A stretch of 40,957 nt of DNA from an uncultured Pelagibacteraceae bacterium (GTDB taxonomy: Bacteria > Pseudomonadota > Alphaproteobacteria > Pelagibacterales > Pelagibacteraceae), in the NCBI GenBank assembly GCA_902516425.1, contig CABXYE010000006.1, positions 1 to 40,957 of the forward strand, written 5' to 3'. Each line of letters begins with the position of its first letter. Position 1 is the first letter of the stretch. The translations under genes were made by a program, and so were the position numbers. The notes under the pieces were generated by a model that was given only the letters and a program-made list of their open reading frames with translations, had not been told where the DNA came from and did not search any database. Shown one piece after another: positions 1-9,605 of the stretch.

Positions 1-305
1 ATTTACATAAAGATTTCATAGATGTGGTAGAAAAAAGCAGGTCATCAAAACTTAAAAAATCTGAGATAGAATTATTTTCAGGTGAATTTTGGTCAGGTAG
101 AAAAGCTAAAGATCTTGGTTTGATAGATGAGATTGGAAATGCAAATCAAATATTAAGAGAACAATTTGGTGAAGATGTTGTTATTAAAAAATTTGAAAAA
201 TCAAAAAGCTGGCTCAGTAAAAAATTATCATCTTCAAATGACCATGTTGATCAATTAGCAAATATATTAGAGGAAAAATCGGTTTGGCAAAAATATGGCC
301 TCTAA
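1..305 (+). CDS. S49 family (SppA/SohB-like) signal peptide peptidase, 3' end only
   Basis: This is the C-terminal 100 or so residues of a serine peptidase of family S49, cut by the window's left edge; the reading frame is open from base 3. The family cleaves membrane-retained signal peptides and other membrane peptides at the inner membrane. The recognisable parts are [12 protein letters not shown], matching the family's 'DF...V...R' helix, and [19 protein letters not shown], the typical 'G.vw.G..A..lGLvDeiG' block near the S49 C-terminus. The catalytic Ser and Lys would lie upstream and cannot be seen. A GTG at 24 would give a shorter ORF, but homology runs through it, so it is internal. 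The gene overlaps glyQ by 11 bases. Confidence 0.85.
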   Translation, partial: LHKDFIDVVEKSRSSKLKKSEIELFSGEFWSGRKAKDLGLIDEIGNANQILREQFGEDVVIKKFEKSKSWLSKKLSSSNDHVDQLANILEEKSVWQKYGL

Positions 306-1176
306 AAAAAATAAAAAAAAACCAAAATTTCAAACTTTCCAAGATACAATTATTAATCTACAAAAATTTTGGAACAAAAACGGATGTGTAATTTTACAAC
401 CTTATGACATGGAAGTTGGAGCTGGAACATTTCACCCAGCTACTACGTTAAGATCACTCGGACCCAAGTCATGGAAAGCAGCGTATGTCCAACCTTCTCG
501 AAGACCTACAGATGGAAGATATGGAGATAATCCAAATAGACTTCAGCATTATTATCAATTTCAAGTTATAATTAAACCTTCTCCACTAAATATAAAAAAA
601 CTTTATTTAAATAGTTTATCAGTAATAGGAATAAATCATAAAGACCACGATATTAGATTTATCGAAGATGACTGGGAAAGCCCAACACTTGGAGCTGCAG
701 GTCTTGGTTGGGAGGTATGGTGTGATGGAATGGAAATATCTCAATTCACATATTTTCAACAAATGGCAGGTTTCGAATGTAAACCAGTGTCAGTGGAGAT
801 AACTTATGGTCTTGAAAGAGTTTGTATGTTTACCCAACAGAAAAAAAATGTTTACGATTTAATTTGGAATGATGAAGGTGTTGAGTATAGGGAAGTTTTT
901 TATCAATCAGAAAAAGAGTTTTCAGCTTATAATTTTGAGCACGCGAATACAGAAAATTTATTTAAGATATTTGATATGCATGAGAGTGAAGCAAAATCAT
1001 TAGTTGAAAAAAGAATATCTTTACCTGCATATGATCAATGTTTGAAAGCAAGCCACATATTTAATATTTTAGATGCCCGTGGAGCTATTAGTGTTGCTCA
1101 AAGAGCAGAATATATAGGTCGAATAAGAGAAATCACAAAACAAGCTGCTGTAATTTGGGTAGAGACACAAATATAA
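295..1176 (+). CDS. glyQ: Glycine--tRNA ligase alpha subunit
   Basis: Alpha subunit of the bacterial alpha2beta2 glycyl-tRNA synthetase; it carries the class II catalytic core that activates glycine and charges tRNA-Gly. The 293 residues match the family's usual size. The blocks [39 protein letters not shown] and [11 protein letters not shown] are close to invariant GlyQ signatures, and [18 protein letters not shown] and GLERVCMF complete the active site. The ATG start lies inside the end of the S49 peptidase gene. One base separates its stop from glyS, so the two subunits are almost certainly cotranslated. Confidence 0.98.
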   Translation: MASKKNKKKPKFQTFQDTIINLQKFWNKNGCVILQPYDMEVGAGTFHPATTLRSLGPKSWKAAYVQPSRRPTDGRYGDNPNRLQHYYQFQVIIKPSPLNIKKLYLNSLSVIGINHKDHDIRFIEDDWESPTLGAAGLGWEVWCDGMEISQFTYFQQMAGFECKPVSVEITYGLERVCMFTQQKKNVYDLIWNDEGVEYREVFYQSEKEFSAYNFEHANTENLFKIFDMHESEAKSLVEKRISLPAYDQCLKASHIFNILDARGAISVAQRAEYIGRIREITKQAAVIWVETQI

Positions 1177-1177
1177 A

Positions 1178-3250
1178 ATGTCAGAATTTTTTTTAGAGCT
1201 GTTTAGTGAGGAAATTCCTGCCGGGTTACAGAAAGATTTAAGAGAAAAAATTTTTAAAGATTTTAAAAATTTATTTGAAGAAAAATCTATTAAATCAAAA
1301 AAAAATTTTTCTTTTTCAACTCCAAATAGACTGGTTTTAGTTTTTGAAGGCCTAGATAAACAAATTAAAATAAAATCTAAAGAAATAAGAGGTCCTAAAA
1401 CTAATGCTCCAGAACAGGCGTTGGAGGGTTTTTTGAGATCAAACAAAATTGACAAAAAGAATCTGTTTAAAAAGAAAACTGAAAAGGATGAGTTCTATTT
1501 TTATAAAACTGTGGCAACTACAATAAAAACACATGATTTACTTGCTGATTTCATTCCAAAAATTTTAAGTAACTACCAATGGAAAAAGTCAATGAAGTGG
1601 GGTGAATTTAATTTAAATTGGGGAAGACCATTAAAATCAATCTTATCAATATTTGATAAAAAGATTATAAGTTTTAAATTTCATCATCTAGTTTCATCTA
1701 ACCAGACTTTTTTAGATAAAGATTTTGAAGATAAAAAAAGATCTTTTGAAAATTTTAAGAAATATGAAAAATTTTTTGAAAATAATGCAGTTATTATTAA
1801 TCAAAATAGAAGGTTAAAAATAATCAATAAATCTTTTTCAAAAATATTAGAAAAAAAAGGATTAAAAATTAATATAAATCCCAAATTGATGGATGAGGTG
1901 ATAAATTTAGTAGACAGCCCAAATGTTTTATTATGCAAGTTTGATAAGAAATTTTTATCAGTTCCTAAAGAGATTTTGACCTTAACTATGGAGTCTCATC
2001 AAAAATATTTCCCAACATTTGATGATAAAGATGAAATTACGAATGAGTTTTTAATTGTAACAAATAAAAAAGACCAAAAAGGACTTATCAAAATTGGAAA
2101 TGAAAGAGTGATTGATGCAAGGTTAAGTGATGCAGAATTCTTTTGGAATAAAGATAAAACTCAAAATTTAGTTAAAAAGGTATCAGAATTAAAATCAATA
2201 AATTTTTTTAAAGGCCTTGGATCTTATTTTGATAAAGTTCAACGAATGAGAAAAATTGGTGGAATGATTTCAGATGAATTATTAATTAGTAAAGAAAAAG
2301 TAGAATTGTCAACATCAATTTGTAAGACGGATCTTACTTCTGATCTTGTTGGTGAATTTCCTGAGCTGCAAGGTCTTATGGGAGGGTATTTTTCCAAGCA
2401 TCAAGGATTTGACGATGATATCTCATTGGCTATTTCTCAGCAATATTTACCAGTTGGTCTAAATTCAACGGTCCCGAAAAAACCATTCAGTGTTGCGTTA
2501 TCAATTACAGATAAGATTGATACCTTAGTTGGCTTTTTTGGTATAAATGAGAAACCCACAAGCTCAAAAGATCCATTAGCATTAAGAAGAATTGCCCTTG
2601 GTATAATAAGAACTACTATAGAAAATAAAAAGAATTTTAAAATAAATAATCTTTTGAATTTATCTTCACGATTATTTGAGGACCAAGGACACAAACTTGG
2701 TAATAAAGATTTACAAAAAGAATTATCTGATTTTTTAAAAGATAGATTTAGATACTATCTTAAAGAGAAAGAAATACGTTATGATATAATCGAAGCTACT
2801 TTATCATCATTTTCATTAAATGAATTATTTTCATCTTTTGAAAAAGCAAAATGTCTAAACAAGGTAATTAATAGTCAAATTGGTATAGACATTAATTTAA
2901 GTTATAAAAGAGCTTCTAACATTCTAGAACATGAGATGAAAAATAATGAAATAGAGATAAATGATACGACTGATCCTGGTATTTTTAAAAGTGAATTTGA
3001 AAAAAACTTATACGAAAAAATAAATAATATTAAAAAATATTATTCTACAGTAAATAGTGATGAAAACTGTGAGAAATCACTATCAATTTTAGCTGAAACT
3101 AGAAAAGAAGTTTTTGAATTTTTTGATAACGTAAAAGTTAATGAAGATAACGAAACTTTAAGAAAAAACCGTTTGGAACTTATTAATATGTTATGTAAAA
3201 CGTTTCAAAATTATATAAATTTTCAATATTTAAAAGCTAATAATGAATAA
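1178..3250 (+). CDS. glyS: Glycine--tRNA ligase beta subunit
   Basis: Beta subunit of the tetrameric glycyl-tRNA synthetase, needed for tRNA-Gly recognition. It opens with the family's LLELFSEEIPAGLQ-like N-terminus (here FFLELFSEEIPAGLQ), followed by the TPNRL and MKWGEFNLNWGRPL blocks. The middle has VNLVDSPNVLLCKFDKKFLSVP, then TMESHQKYFP and RLSDAEFFWNKD. The C-terminal third resembles the DALR-type anticodon-binding region. At 690 residues the length is typical. Its end overlaps ppdK by 8 bases, which suggests translational coupling to a metabolic gene unrelated in function. Confidence 0.97.
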   Translation: MSEFFLELFSEEIPAGLQKDLREKIFKDFKNLFEEKSIKSKKNFSFSTPNRLVLVFEGLDKQIKIKSKEIRGPKTNAPEQALEGFLRSNKIDKKNLFKKKTEKDEFYFYKTVATTIKTHDLLADFIPKILSNYQWKKSMKWGEFNLNWGRPLKSILSIFDKKIISFKFHHLVSSNQTFLDKDFEDKKRSFENFKKYEKFFENNAVIINQNRRLKIINKSFSKILEKKGLKININPKLMDEVINLVDSPNVLLCKFDKKFLSVPKEILTLTMESHQKYFPTFDDKDEITNEFLIVTNKKDQKGLIKIGNERVIDARLSDAEFFWNKDKTQNLVKKVSELKSINFFKGLGSYFDKVQRMRKIGGMISDELLISKEKVELSTSICKTDLTSDLVGEFPELQGLMGGYFSKHQGFDDDISLAISQQYLPVGLNSTVPKKPFSVALSITDKIDTLVGFFGINEKPTSSKDPLALRRIALGIIRTTIENKKNFKINNLLNLSSRLFEDQGHKLGNKDLQKELSDFLKDRFRYYLKEKEIRYDIIEATLSSFSLNELFSSFEKAKCLNKVINSQIGIDINLSYKRASNILEHEMKNNEIEINDTTDPGIFKSEFEKNLYEKINNIKKYYSTVNSDENCEKSLSILAETRKEVFEFFDNVKVNEDNETLRKNRLELINMLCKTFQNYINFQYLKANNE

Positions 3251-5909
3251 GTTGATTTTAAATTTTAAGTCTAAAGATTCGAAAAAAATAAAAAATCCAA
3301 AAAATTTTTTAGGTGGTAAAGGAGCTAATTTGTCTGAGATGGGAAGAATGGGTTTGCCTGTACCTCCTGGTTTTACTATCTCAACAAAAGTTTGTGAAAT
3401 TTTTTATAAGGATAAAAAAAAAATAAATTTAAAATTAGTAAGCCAAATTAAGAAAGAAATTAAAGTAATAGAAAAAGATGTATCAAAAAAATTTGGAGAT
3501 TTAAAAGATCCTCTTCTTATATCGGTTCGATCTGGAGCAAGAGTTTCAATGCCGGGTATGATGGATACAATTCTGAACCTAGGGCTAAACGACAAAACAG
3601 TAGTTGCTTTGGCTAATAAAACCTCCAATGGAAGATTTGCAAAAGATAGTTATAGGAGATTCATTCAGATGTATGGAAATGTAGTTATGGGTATTGAAAG
3701 TTATAACTTTGAGGAGTTAATAGAAAATTATAAATTAACTAAGGGTGTATTGTTGGATACAGATCTTGATGAGGCAGACTGGGATGGTCTAATAAAAGAT
3801 TTTAAGAATGTAGTTAAAGAAAAGACTAATAAAGATTTTCCTCAAGATGTTTACCATCAATTATTTGGGGCAATAAGTGCAGTATTTTTATCTTGGGAAA
3901 GCAAAAGAGCCAAAGTTTATAGAAAGTTAAATCAAATTCCGTCTGAGTGGGGAACGGCTGTAAATGTTCAATCTATGGTTTTTGGAAATATGGGAGATGA
4001 CTGTGCAACGGGAGTTGTCTTCTCTAGAAACCCTTCAGATGGAACAAATAATATTTATGGAGAATATTTAATTAATGCACAGGGAGAAGATGTTGTAGCT
4101 GGAACCAGAACTCCACAATATATTACTAAGAGGGCAAGAAAAGAGGCAAAAGTTGATGATGCATCTATGGAAGAATTAATGCCAAAAGCATATCACGAAT
4201 TATTTAAAATTTTAAAAAAACTGGAGAAACATTATAAAGATATGCAAGACGTAGAGTTCACAATTGAAAGTAGTAAACTTTGGATATTACAAACTCGATC
4301 TGGTAAAAGAACATCAAAATCAGCAGTTAAAATTGCTGTTGACATGGTAAACGAGAAGTTAATTAGTAAAAATGATGCTATTTTAAGAGTTGATCCCAAC
4401 TCTTTAGACACACTTTTGCATCCTACTTTAGATGAGAAAAGTTTAATTAAGGTTATTGCAAACGGTCTTCCAGCATCTCCAGGTGCAGTAAGTGGAAAAG
4501 TAGTCTTCACCTCAGAAGAGGCTGAAAGATTAAATGATATGATGCAAGATACTATTTTAGTTAGAGTTGAAACATCTCCAGAAGATATTCAGGGGATGCA
4601 TGCTGCAAAGGGAATTTTAACTTCAAGAGGGGGCATGACTAGTCATGCTGCGGTTGTAGCCAGGGGAATGGGAAGACCTTGTGTTTCCGGATCAAGTGAA
4701 ATTGAAATTAATTATGATAAAAAAGTTTTTAAAACATCGTCAGCTGAGGTCAAAGAAGGTGAAACAATTACTATTGATGGTTCTACTGGGAGAATAATTT
4801 TAGGCACAGTTCCAACTATAAAACCTGAGATATCAGGAGACTTTTCAAAATTAATGAGCTGGGCTGATAAAATTAGAAAACTTAAAGTACGAACTAACTC
4901 TGAAACTCCACTAGACACTAAAACAGCTAGAGATTTTGGTGCAGAGGGTATTGGACTTTGTAGGACCGAACATATGTTTTTTAATGAAGAAAGAATCTTA
5001 TCAGTGCGGGAAATGATTTTATCAAAAACATTAGATGATAGATCTAATGCTTTAAAAAAAATTTTACCACATCAAAAAAAAGATTTTATGGAGATATTTA
5101 AAATTATGCATGGACTTCCAGTTACTGTAAGATTATTAGATCCACCATTACATGAATTTTTACCCAAATCTGATAAAGAAATTTCTGAAGTTGCTAATGT
5201 TATTGGATCAGACAAAAAAGATATTGAGAGCAGGATAGAAGAACTTCATGAACAGAATCCAATGTTAGGACATAGAGGCTGTAGACTTGGTATCTCGTTT
5301 CCTGAAATTTACGAAATGCAATGTAGAGCGATATTTGAGGCTCTTGCGAATTTAAAAAAAAGTAAACAAAAATTTGCATTTCCCGAGATAATGATTCCTC
5401 TAGTTTCAACTGAAGCCGAGATTAAAATAATGAAAGATTTAGTAATTAATATTGCAAGAAAGGTTCAAAAAGAAAATAAAACAAAAATTGAATTTCTTGT
5501 AGGTACAATGATTGAGTTACCTAGAGCAGCAATCAAGGCTGATGATATTGCAAAACATGCTGAATTTTTTAGTTTTGGTACCAATGATTTAACACAAACA
5601 ACTTTTGGAATAAGTAGAGACGATAGTGGTAAATTTTTAAATGATTATATAGATAACAAGATTTTTACTATTGATCCGTTCATATCTATTGATGATGGAG
5701 TGAAAGATTTAGTTGAAATAGCAGTTTCTAAAGGAAAAAAACAAAATAAAAAAATCAAGCTGGGTATATGTGGAGAACATGGTGGTGATCCAAAGAGTAT
5801 CAAATTTTGTTCAAAAGCTGGTCTTAATTATGTTTCCTGTTCACCTTACAGAGTACCTATAGCTAGATTAGCAGCAGCGCAGGCTGAGCTTTCAAGAAAT
5901 AAAAATTAA
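3243..5909 (+). CDS. ppdK: Pyruvate, phosphate dikinase
   Basis: Interconverts pyruvate + ATP + phosphate and PEP + AMP + pyrophosphate, a reversible step at the PEP/pyruvate node in the cytoplasm. Three domains are visible in order: an N-terminal ATP-grasp domain with GGKGANLSEM and SVRSGARVSMPGMMDTILNLG; the swivelling phosphohistidine domain with GGMTSHAAVVARGMGRPCVSG (phospho-acceptor His468); and the C-terminal PEP/pyruvate TIM barrel with GLCRTEHMF and GICGEHGGDP (catalytic Cys843). The length, 888 residues, is the usual one. Together with ppc in this window it gives a route from pyruvate through PEP to oxaloacetate. The gene overlaps glyS by 8 bases and ends 14 bases before convergent nadC, with no obvious terminator hairpin. 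Confidence 0.98.
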   Translation: MNKLILNFKSKDSKKIKNPKNFLGGKGANLSEMGRMGLPVPPGFTISTKVCEIFYKDKKKINLKLVSQIKKEIKVIEKDVSKKFGDLKDPLLISVRSGARVSMPGMMDTILNLGLNDKTVVALANKTSNGRFAKDSYRRFIQMYGNVVMGIESYNFEELIENYKLTKGVLLDTDLDEADWDGLIKDFKNVVKEKTNKDFPQDVYHQLFGAISAVFLSWESKRAKVYRKLNQIPSEWGTAVNVQSMVFGNMGDDCATGVVFSRNPSDGTNNIYGEYLINAQGEDVVAGTRTPQYITKRARKEAKVDDASMEELMPKAYHELFKILKKLEKHYKDMQDVEFTIESSKLWILQTRSGKRTSKSAVKIAVDMVNEKLISKNDAILRVDPNSLDTLLHPTLDEKSLIKVIANGLPASPGAVSGKVVFTSEEAERLNDMMQDTILVRVETSPEDIQGMHAAKGILTSRGGMTSHAAVVARGMGRPCVSGSSEIEINYDKKVFKTSSAEVKEGETITIDGSTGRIILGTVPTIKPEISGDFSKLMSWADKIRKLKVRTNSETPLDTKTARDFGAEGIGLCRTEHMFFNEERILSVREMILSKTLDDRSNALKKILPHQKKDFMEIFKIMHGLPVTVRLLDPPLHEFLPKSDKEISEVANVIGSDKKDIESRIEELHEQNPMLGHRGCRLGISFPEIYEMQCRAIFEALANLKKSKQKFAFPEIMIPLVSTEAEIKIMKDLVINIARKVQKENKTKIEFLVGTMIELPRAAIKADDIAKHAEFFSFGTNDLTQTTFGISRDDSGKFLNDYIDNKIFTIDPFISIDDGVKDLVEIAVSKGKKQNKKIKLGICGEHGGDPKSIKFCSKAGLNYVSCSPYRVPIARLAAAQAELSRNKN

Positions 5910-5923
5910 TAAAATCTTATAAT

Positions 5924-6757
5924 CTAGATTTCTAGTTTGAAATCTATGGCTGGTACGCTATGAGTAATGCTTCCAATTGAAATTCTATCTACCCCAGTTG
6001 CAGCAACAGATTTTACAGTTTTAAGATTAATATTTCCTGAAGCCTCTGTTTCATAATATTTTTTCATAAGTTTTACACCTACTCGAAGATTTTTAATACT
6101 CATATTATCAAACAAAATAGTATTAAATTTTAGTCCAATAATTTTTTTCAGTTGTTTTAAATTATCCACCTCGACCGTAATTTTTTTCCCTCTTTTATTT
6201 TTTATTGCTAATGAAACTAATTCTCTTAAATTAGAACTAGCAATATGATTATCTTTAATCAAAAATTCATCACTTAAATTAAATCTATGATTTGTACCAC
6301 CTCCTAATTTGACTGCATATTTTTGAATAACTCTATAATTTGGTAAAGTTTTTCTAGTGCAGCAAATTTTACATTTTTTTCCAGCTAGTTTTACAAATTG
6401 ATTTGTTTTTGTAGCTATACCAGAAATATGAGATAAAAAATTTAACGCAACCCTTTCTGCAATCAATATTGAATTAGCTTTACCCTTTATGATTGCAATT
6501 ATAGAATTTTTTTGCACTAAGGATCCATCTTTTTTTGTAATTATAATCTTAATTTTTTTGTCAACTTGCTCAAAAGACTGTTTTACAAATAGCAAACCTG
6601 CAACAATTGCTTTTTGATTAGAAATTATTTTTGCTTCAATAATTTTGTTATTATTTAGTAGATTAGATGTTATATCTCCATGAGGATATAAGTCTTCCGT
6701 TATAGCAAGTTTCACCCTGTCTTTAATAAAAGTTTCACTTAATTTAATTGTTGACAC
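5924..6757 (-). CDS. nadC: Nicotinate-nucleotide pyrophosphorylase (carboxylating)
   Basis: Quinolinate phosphoribosyltransferase: converts quinolinate and PRPP to nicotinate mononucleotide, CO2 and pyrophosphate in de novo NAD synthesis. The sequence shows LNFLSHISGIAT, the CCTRKTLPNYRVIQKYAV block and GGGTNHRFNLSDEFLIKDNHI, which hold the conserved Arg, Lys and His substrate-binding residues of the family. The C-terminal barrel has VEVDNLKQLK, ILFDNM, and EASGNINLKTV followed by a GVDRISIGSITHS motif. Length 277 is normal. It lies six bases downstream of nadA on the same strand, so the two form an operon for consecutive steps. Confidence 0.96.
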   Translation of the reverse strand: MSTIKLSETFIKDRVKLAITEDLYPHGDITSNLLNNNKIIEAKIISNQKAIVAGLLFVKQSFEQVDKKIKIIITKKDGSLVQKNSIIAIIKGKANSILIAERVALNFLSHISGIATKTNQFVKLAGKKCKICCTRKTLPNYRVIQKYAVKLGGGTNHRFNLSDEFLIKDNHIASSNLRELVSLAIKNKRGKKITVEVDNLKQLKKIIGLKFNTILFDNMSIKNLRVGVKLMKKYYETEASGNINLKTVKSVAATGVDRISIGSITHSVPAIDFKLEI

Positions 6758-6763
6758 GAAACG

Positions 6764-7768
6764 TTATCTACCGATAGCAACCATTTTTTCTACTGACAAT
6801 CTAGCTTTATCAATTGTTTCTTGGTCCATGATAATTTCACCAGTTTCATTTTCTAAACAGTCTAAAATTTTTGGTAATGTGATTTTCTTCATATGTGGAC
6901 ACATATTACAAGGTCTTATAAATTCTACGTTTGGATTTTCGACTTGAATGTTATCACTCATAGAACATTCAGTTACCATCATTACTTTTTTAGGCTGATT
7001 ATCTTTAACATAATTTATCATACCCGATGTTGATCCCGCAAAATCACTTGCTTTAATTACTTCTGGTGGACATTCAGGATGCGCAATTATTTTAATTCCA
7101 GGGTTATTTTTCCTTATATTCTTGATTTCATTTTCATTAAATTGATCATGAACAATACAAATTCCTTTCCACGATATAATTTCAACATCAGTCTGTGAAG
7201 CAACATATTTAGCTAAATAGTCATCAGGTAAAAAAATAACTTTTCTAACACCTAAAGATTTTACAATTTTAACTGCATTAGCAGAAGTACAACACACATC
7301 TGTCTCTGCTTTTACATCAGCAGATGTATTTACATACGAAACGACAGGAACTCCCGGATACTTTTCCTTTAACAATCTGACATCTTTACCTGTAATTGAA
7401 GAAGATAACGAACAACCTGCCATCATGTCAGGTAATAAAACCTTTTTGTCTGGACTCATTAATTTTGCAGTCTCAGCCATAAAGTGAACTCCAGCCATTA
7501 TAATTATATCTGCTGAAGTTTTTGATGCTTCAACGGCAAGAGCTAAAGAGTCTGCAGAAAAGTCAGCAATACCGTGATAAATTTCTGGAGTTTGATAGTT
7601 ATGAGCAAGTATTACAGCATTTTTTTCTTTTTTAAGCTTATTAATTTTATAAATATATGGCGCATGCACTGACCACTCAATTTCCGGCATAACCTTTGAA
7701 ATTTTTTGGTATATTGGGTCTGTGACTTTTTTAATTTCCTTTAAATTTTCCATACGAAATCTTATCAA
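6764..7768 (-). CDS. nadA: Quinolinate synthase
   Basis: Condenses iminoaspartate with dihydroxyacetone phosphate to quinolinate, using a [4Fe-4S] cluster. Cysteines in the three expected settings are present: MMAGCSLSSS, AHPECPPEV and PCNMCPHMK. AHNYQTPEIYHGIADFSADSLALA near the N-terminus is the family's substrate-binding block. The longest frame begins at a TTG (7768); an ATG at 7753 would remove only five residues (MENLKE start) and is equally plausible. No nadB (aspartate oxidase) or aspartate dehydrogenase gene lies in the window, so the iminoaspartate source must be encoded elsewhere. It is followed six bases later by nadC. Confidence 0.96.
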   Translation of the reverse strand: MIRFRMENLKEIKKVTDPIYQKISKVMPEIEWSVHAPYIYKINKLKKEKNAVILAHNYQTPEIYHGIADFSADSLALAVEASKTSADIIIMAGVHFMAETAKLMSPDKKVLLPDMMAGCSLSSSITGKDVRLLKEKYPGVPVVSYVNTSADVKAETDVCCTSANAVKIVKSLGVRKVIFLPDDYLAKYVASQTDVEIISWKGICIVHDQFNENEIKNIRKNNPGIKIIAHPECPPEVIKASDFAGSTSGMINYVKDNQPKKVMMVTECSMSDNIQVENPNVEFIRPCNMCPHMKKITLPKILDCLENETGEIIMDQETIDKARLSVEKMVAIGR

Positions 7769-7847
7769 TCAAACGATAAATTATCATTTCATTATTAGTC
7801 GCAGAAATCAAATAATATGATTAAATTAGCTTGAAAATATTAATATT

Positions 7848-9143
7848 CTAAATTTTAAATTTCTTTTTTAAGTAAAAAATAGGAAATAATAAGTAAATCG
7901 ATGAGGCTTCAAAAAAAACTCTATTAAGACCAGTTACTACCATCCAATAAACATCAGTACTAGTCGATAAGTAAATTATAAAGATGAAACCTAAATGGAT
8001 CAATAAATAGATATAAACAAACAAAACATTTTTAATTACCGATTTATCAAAAAGTAAGATTAAAGAAAAAATTAAACTGATTAAAATAATCGGAAATTTA
8101 AAAATTGTTAAAAAAATATTTTCCATAATTAATATAATATTTGATAGTGTTAAATTTTCTAAAAAAACTATAAAAATGTTACTGAAATTATAGTTATCTT
8201 GTAGACCAACTTCTAAGTTATAAATTTTATAAATTAAAAATCGCAATGAAATTAGAATTAGTATTAAAGAAATATTTAAAACCTTTATTTTTTTTTCATA
8301 CTTAGAAAATAATAATAGGAAATGAATAAATAAAATAAAAAAAATACCTTCGTTTTTTGTCCAGATCAACAAATTTGAGGAGATTAAAATGATTATTAAA
8401 AATTTTATTTTTGTTTGGTTCTCACAAAAAATAAAATAAAGGTACTTTGAGATAATAAGTATTAAAGAAAAAATAATAATTTCTTGATAACCTCTGAAAT
8501 GCCAATAATCGTAAATTAATGAAATAAAAACGAGCGATAGTAAAAATTTTTTAGTTCTTGATATTCTTAAAATATCCACAAAATTAAATATTGATATCAA
8601 AAATATTAATAAATAAAAAAATCTACCCATATACTCTTTTTCTAAATGAAAAAACTTCCAAAAAAATGCCCAACTTAAGGATCCAAAAAATGGATATTCA
8701 GGATGTCTTGAAAATTTTGATATCTCTAAAAGACTCTCGTCATTATAAAAACTAATAGCTTTTGGAAACCATATACTTTGAGCATCCCATCCTAATGTTA
8801 AGTAATAAGCGATATCGATGCTTAATATGAAAAATATTAAAAATAAAAATGAAAAATAATAATAAACTTCTTTTTTAAAAATATTATTTTTAATGAATTT
8901 CTTAAAAACAAATATTGTTAAAAAAATTAATAAATAAAATATGTATACAGAAAAAGAAATAGAAATTTTAAGAATTGCAAAAATTAATATTATATTTGAA
9001 AATACCAAAATATTTAAGGTAGTATAATCAAAAATATTGAATTCTAAATTTTTCTTTTTTATAAAAAAAATATTATTTATTGGAACAAATACCAATAAAC
9101 ACAAAAAAAAAACTGAGAAGCAAATATATAAAAATTCAATCAT
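7848..9143 (-). CDS. Multi-membrane GT-C-like glycosyltransferase (putative)
   Basis: A 431-residue, extremely hydrophobic protein with about ten predicted membrane spans. Before the second third, a soluble loop contains GWDAQSIWFPKAISFYND and SRHPEYPFFGSLSWAFFW. The pattern of an acidic residue after the first spans followed by an 'HPeyP' segment is that of GT-C (PMT/ArnT/GT39-like) enzymes, which use polyprenyl-phosphate sugars on the outer face of the inner membrane. I infer that role from layout and motif, not from a firm family match. The start overlaps the 3' end of the 151-residue gene at 9136 by 8 bases. A DPM1-like transferase at 9606, on the opposite strand, could supply the lipid-linked donor. 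Confidence 0.6.
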   Translation of the reverse strand: MIEFLYICFSVFFLCLLVFVPINNIFFIKKKNLEFNIFDYTTLNILVFSNIILIFAILKISISFSVYIFYLLIFLTIFVFKKFIKNNIFKKEVYYYFSFLFLIFFILSIDIAYYLTLGWDAQSIWFPKAISFYNDESLLEISKFSRHPEYPFFGSLSWAFFWKFFHLEKEYMGRFFYLLIFLISIFNFVDILRISRTKKFLLSLVFISLIYDYWHFRGYQEIIIFSLILIISKYLYFIFCENQTKIKFLIIILISSNLLIWTKNEGIFFILFIHFLLLFSKYEKKIKVLNISLILILISLRFLIYKIYNLEVGLQDNYNFSNIFIVFLENLTLSNIILIMENIFLTIFKFPIILISLIFSLILLFDKSVIKNVLFVYIYLLIHLGFIFIIYLSTSTDVYWMVVTGLNRVFFEASSIYLLFPIFYLKKKFKI

Positions 9144-9591
9144 TCTTTTCTAAAAATAAACAATTATTTTTGTGATTATGTAATATTTTATATTTATTTA
9201 ATTTAAATTTTGGGCTCCCATCATTATCAAGATTGTTTAATATTATAATTTTTTTTTTGTTAATCTCATCATAATCCTGAAAAACCCATCTTTGATTTGG
9301 TGAAATATTAAAATCTTTTATTATAGGAATTTTTTTAAGCTCAAATTTATCTTTTATAAAAAAAATATAACCTGTGCCTAAGTTTTTACTGTATTCATGG
9401 CCTGGAATTTCACAAAAACCATACGCAGTTGATTGTAGTCTTGATTCATAGTTAGTATATATAAGTTCAAATGAATTTTTAAAAAAGTTATTATTTTTAA
9501 CTAGTATGCAAATGAGAAAAAAAATAAATAAAATAGTCTGTAATTCTTTTCTCTTAAATAATTTTTTTAGGATTGTATCTGTTTTTTTCAA
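9136..9591 (-). CDS. Small membrane-anchored protein of unknown function
   Basis: I do not recognise this protein. It is 151 residues long with a Lys-rich N-terminus, one membrane span at about residues 18-35 (TILFIFFLICILV) and a soluble remainder that should lie outside the inner membrane. That part holds AYGFCEIPGHEYSKNLGTGYIFF and two further Cys near the end. The only usable start is a TTG at 9591; there is no internal Met to choose instead. It overlaps the downstream GT-C-like gene by 8 bases, and its start lies just 14 bases from the divergent start of the GT2 gene at 9606. The context suggests a partner in glycan assembly, but nothing in the sequence proves it. Confidence 0.6.
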   Translation of the reverse strand: MKKTDTILKKLFKRKELQTILFIFFLICILVKNNNFFKNSFELIYTNYESRLQSTAYGFCEIPGHEYSKNLGTGYIFFIKDKFELKKIPIIKDFNISPNQRWVFQDYDEINKKKIIILNNLDNDGSPKFKLNKYKILHNHKNNCLFLEKND

Positions 9592-9605
9592 AATAAAATA
9601 ATTTT

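Noticed and set aside
1069-1455. 128-codon minus-strand ORF over the glyQ/glyS junction
   Set aside because: It is a shadow of two strongly recognised genes, with low-complexity Ser/Phe/Leu content and no homology I can see.
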